From Caryophanales bacterium UBA3375 (GTDB lineage Bacteria > Bacillota_I > Bacilli_A > UBA3375), in NCBI GenBank assembly GCA_002359095.1, contig DEQD01000034.1:1-7829 (forward strand): a stretch of 7,829 nt of DNA, in the 5' to 3' direction. Under the pieces are notes generated by a model that searched no databases, was not told where the DNA came from, and saw only the letters and a program-made list of their open reading frames with translations. How positions within the stretch are numbered: position 1 is the stretch's first letter; each line of letters begins with the position of its first letter. Below, one piece after another: positions 7,608-7,829 of this stretch. The position numbers and the translations under genes are program-made.

Positions 7608-7626
7608 AAAAAAAAAAAAAAAAAAA
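7607..7626. repeat. 20-base A/T homopolymer
   Basis: There are twenty consecutive A on the plus strand (T on the minus strand), then GG and six more A up to the predicted IS tip. It lies directly upstream of the extended -10 box, so its length sets the distance between that box and upstream elements. Tracts this long are prone to slippage, and also to sequencing or assembly length errors. Confidence 0.95.
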
Positions 7627-7634
7627 GGAAAAAA

Positions 7635-7671
7635 TGTCAAGTAAAAGCGAAAATGTCTTAAATAATGTCAA
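7635..7671. repeat. TGTC terminal repeats of the IS-like end
   Basis: There are three copies of TGTC, at 7635, 7654 and 7666. The first and last extend to TGTCAA, which reads TTGACA on the minus strand. Each copy is preceded by at least AA, and the first two share the longer context GAAAATGTC/AAAATGTC. They probably represent transposase binding repeats at the element end. Confidence 0.5.
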
Positions 7672-7829
7672 CTGATTTTTTAGCAGAATTTGTTAAATGT
7701 TTTTGTTTCTTAACTACGTATTTTAGTTGGTCTACATAGAAACAGCTATAGGAATGTCTACGTTTCTGTTCTTCTGTTGCTGGGAATCTAGGATTTCTAG
7801 ATATCCCGTCATGACTATGATCATCAATC
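7658..7829 (-). CDS. C-terminal fragment of a putative transposase (partial, family unknown)
   Basis: An open frame entering from the right edge (first full codon at 7828) encodes 56 residues to a TAA at 7660-7658. It is basic, with HSHDGISRNPRFPATEEQ near its start and YVDQLKYVVKKQKHLTNS near its end. I do not recognise a specific transposase family in this tail. The call rests on the neighbouring TGTC repeats, the stop placed just inside the predicted element end, and base composition unlike the ess operon. A competing minus-strand frame is open for only 31 codons. It could be a fragment of a non-transposase gene. Confidence 0.4.
   Translation of the reverse strand, partial: IDDHSHDGISRNPRFPATEEQKRRHSYSCFYVDQLKYVVKKQKHLTNSAKKSVDII

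Larger units (their letters stand above)
7635..7829 (-). mobile_element. Right end of a probable insertion sequence (runs off window)
   Basis: The tip begins TGTCAAGTAAAAGCGAAAA at 7635. TGTC recurs at 7654 and 7666, giving a multi-repeat end of the kind seen in IS elements with TG...CA termini (IS21-like or IS481/IS1202-like types). Just inside it, a minus-strand open frame stops at 7658, about 23 bp from the tip, as transposase genes often do. The stretch 7690-7829 is visibly richer in G+C than the neighbouring operon. The other end and any target duplication lie outside or cannot be recognised, so the family is unassigned. Confidence 0.45.

Noticed and set aside
7607..7634. T tract on the minus strand as an intrinsic terminator for the IS gene
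   Set aside because: I found no stable GC-rich hairpin immediately before the T run.
7599..7640. Classical hybrid promoter using the IS-borne TTGACA as the -35
   Set aside because: The spacing to TATAAT is 30 bp, far from 16-18 bp; the extended -10 explains the promoter better.
7732..7827. Second minus-strand open frame of 31 codons at the right edge
   Set aside because: It is shorter than the competing frame, which continues to a stop just inside the predicted IS tip; no supporting motif was seen.
1..7829. CRISPR arrays, tRNA or rRNA genes
   Set aside because: No regularly spaced repeats and no tRNA- or rRNA-like sequence were seen on either strand.

Overview
The window holds most of a type VIIb (Firmicutes-type, ESX/Ess/Yuk-like) protein secretion locus from a very AT-rich Gram-positive bacterium. 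All eight operon genes lie on the minus strand, so the operon reads from about 7600 down past position 1. Base composition is extremely low in G+C (roughly a quarter to 30 percent by eye). Tryptophan is encoded by TGG and no gene needs TGA readthrough, so the standard code fits. A low-GC member of the Bacillota, for example of the Erysipelotrichales/Coprobacillaceae type, is a reasonable guess. Nothing in the window fixes the genus.

Region 7829-7635 looks like the right-hand end of an insertion sequence. It has a higher-GC open frame whose stop lies just inside the element, and three TGTC repeats at the tip. Next to it comes a 20-base A/T homopolymer. On the minus strand this is followed directly by a consensus extended -10 box (TGTTATAAT), the most likely operon promoter. 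A leader of about 95 nt with two abutting palindromes leads to the first gene.

Region 7498-1468 is the secretion machine in the canonical staphylococcal order: essA (signal peptide plus C-terminal membrane helix), esaB (ubiquitin-like), essB (pseudokinase-like domain, one membrane helix, extracytoplasmic helical domain) and essC (two FHA-like domains, two membrane helices, three FtsK/SpoIIIE ATPase domains). The genes overlap or are 1 bp apart, and two use non-ATG starts, so translational coupling is likely. esaA and the WXG100 protein EsxA, which usually precede essA, are not in the window. The IS-like end lies where they would be expected.

Region 1468-1 is an effector module joined to essC by an overlapping stop-start. 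It contains a helical WFG-motif protein resembling WXG100-like/DUF5082 partner proteins, a clear DUF4176 protein, an unrecognised 153-residue protein, and the first 92 residues of a probable LXG-type effector cut by the window edge. The likely arrangement is that the small proteins escort or target the LXG effector to EssC, which drives export through the EssA/EssB membrane complex, with EsaB as a regulatory subunit. The effector's toxin domain and any immunity gene lie beyond position 1.
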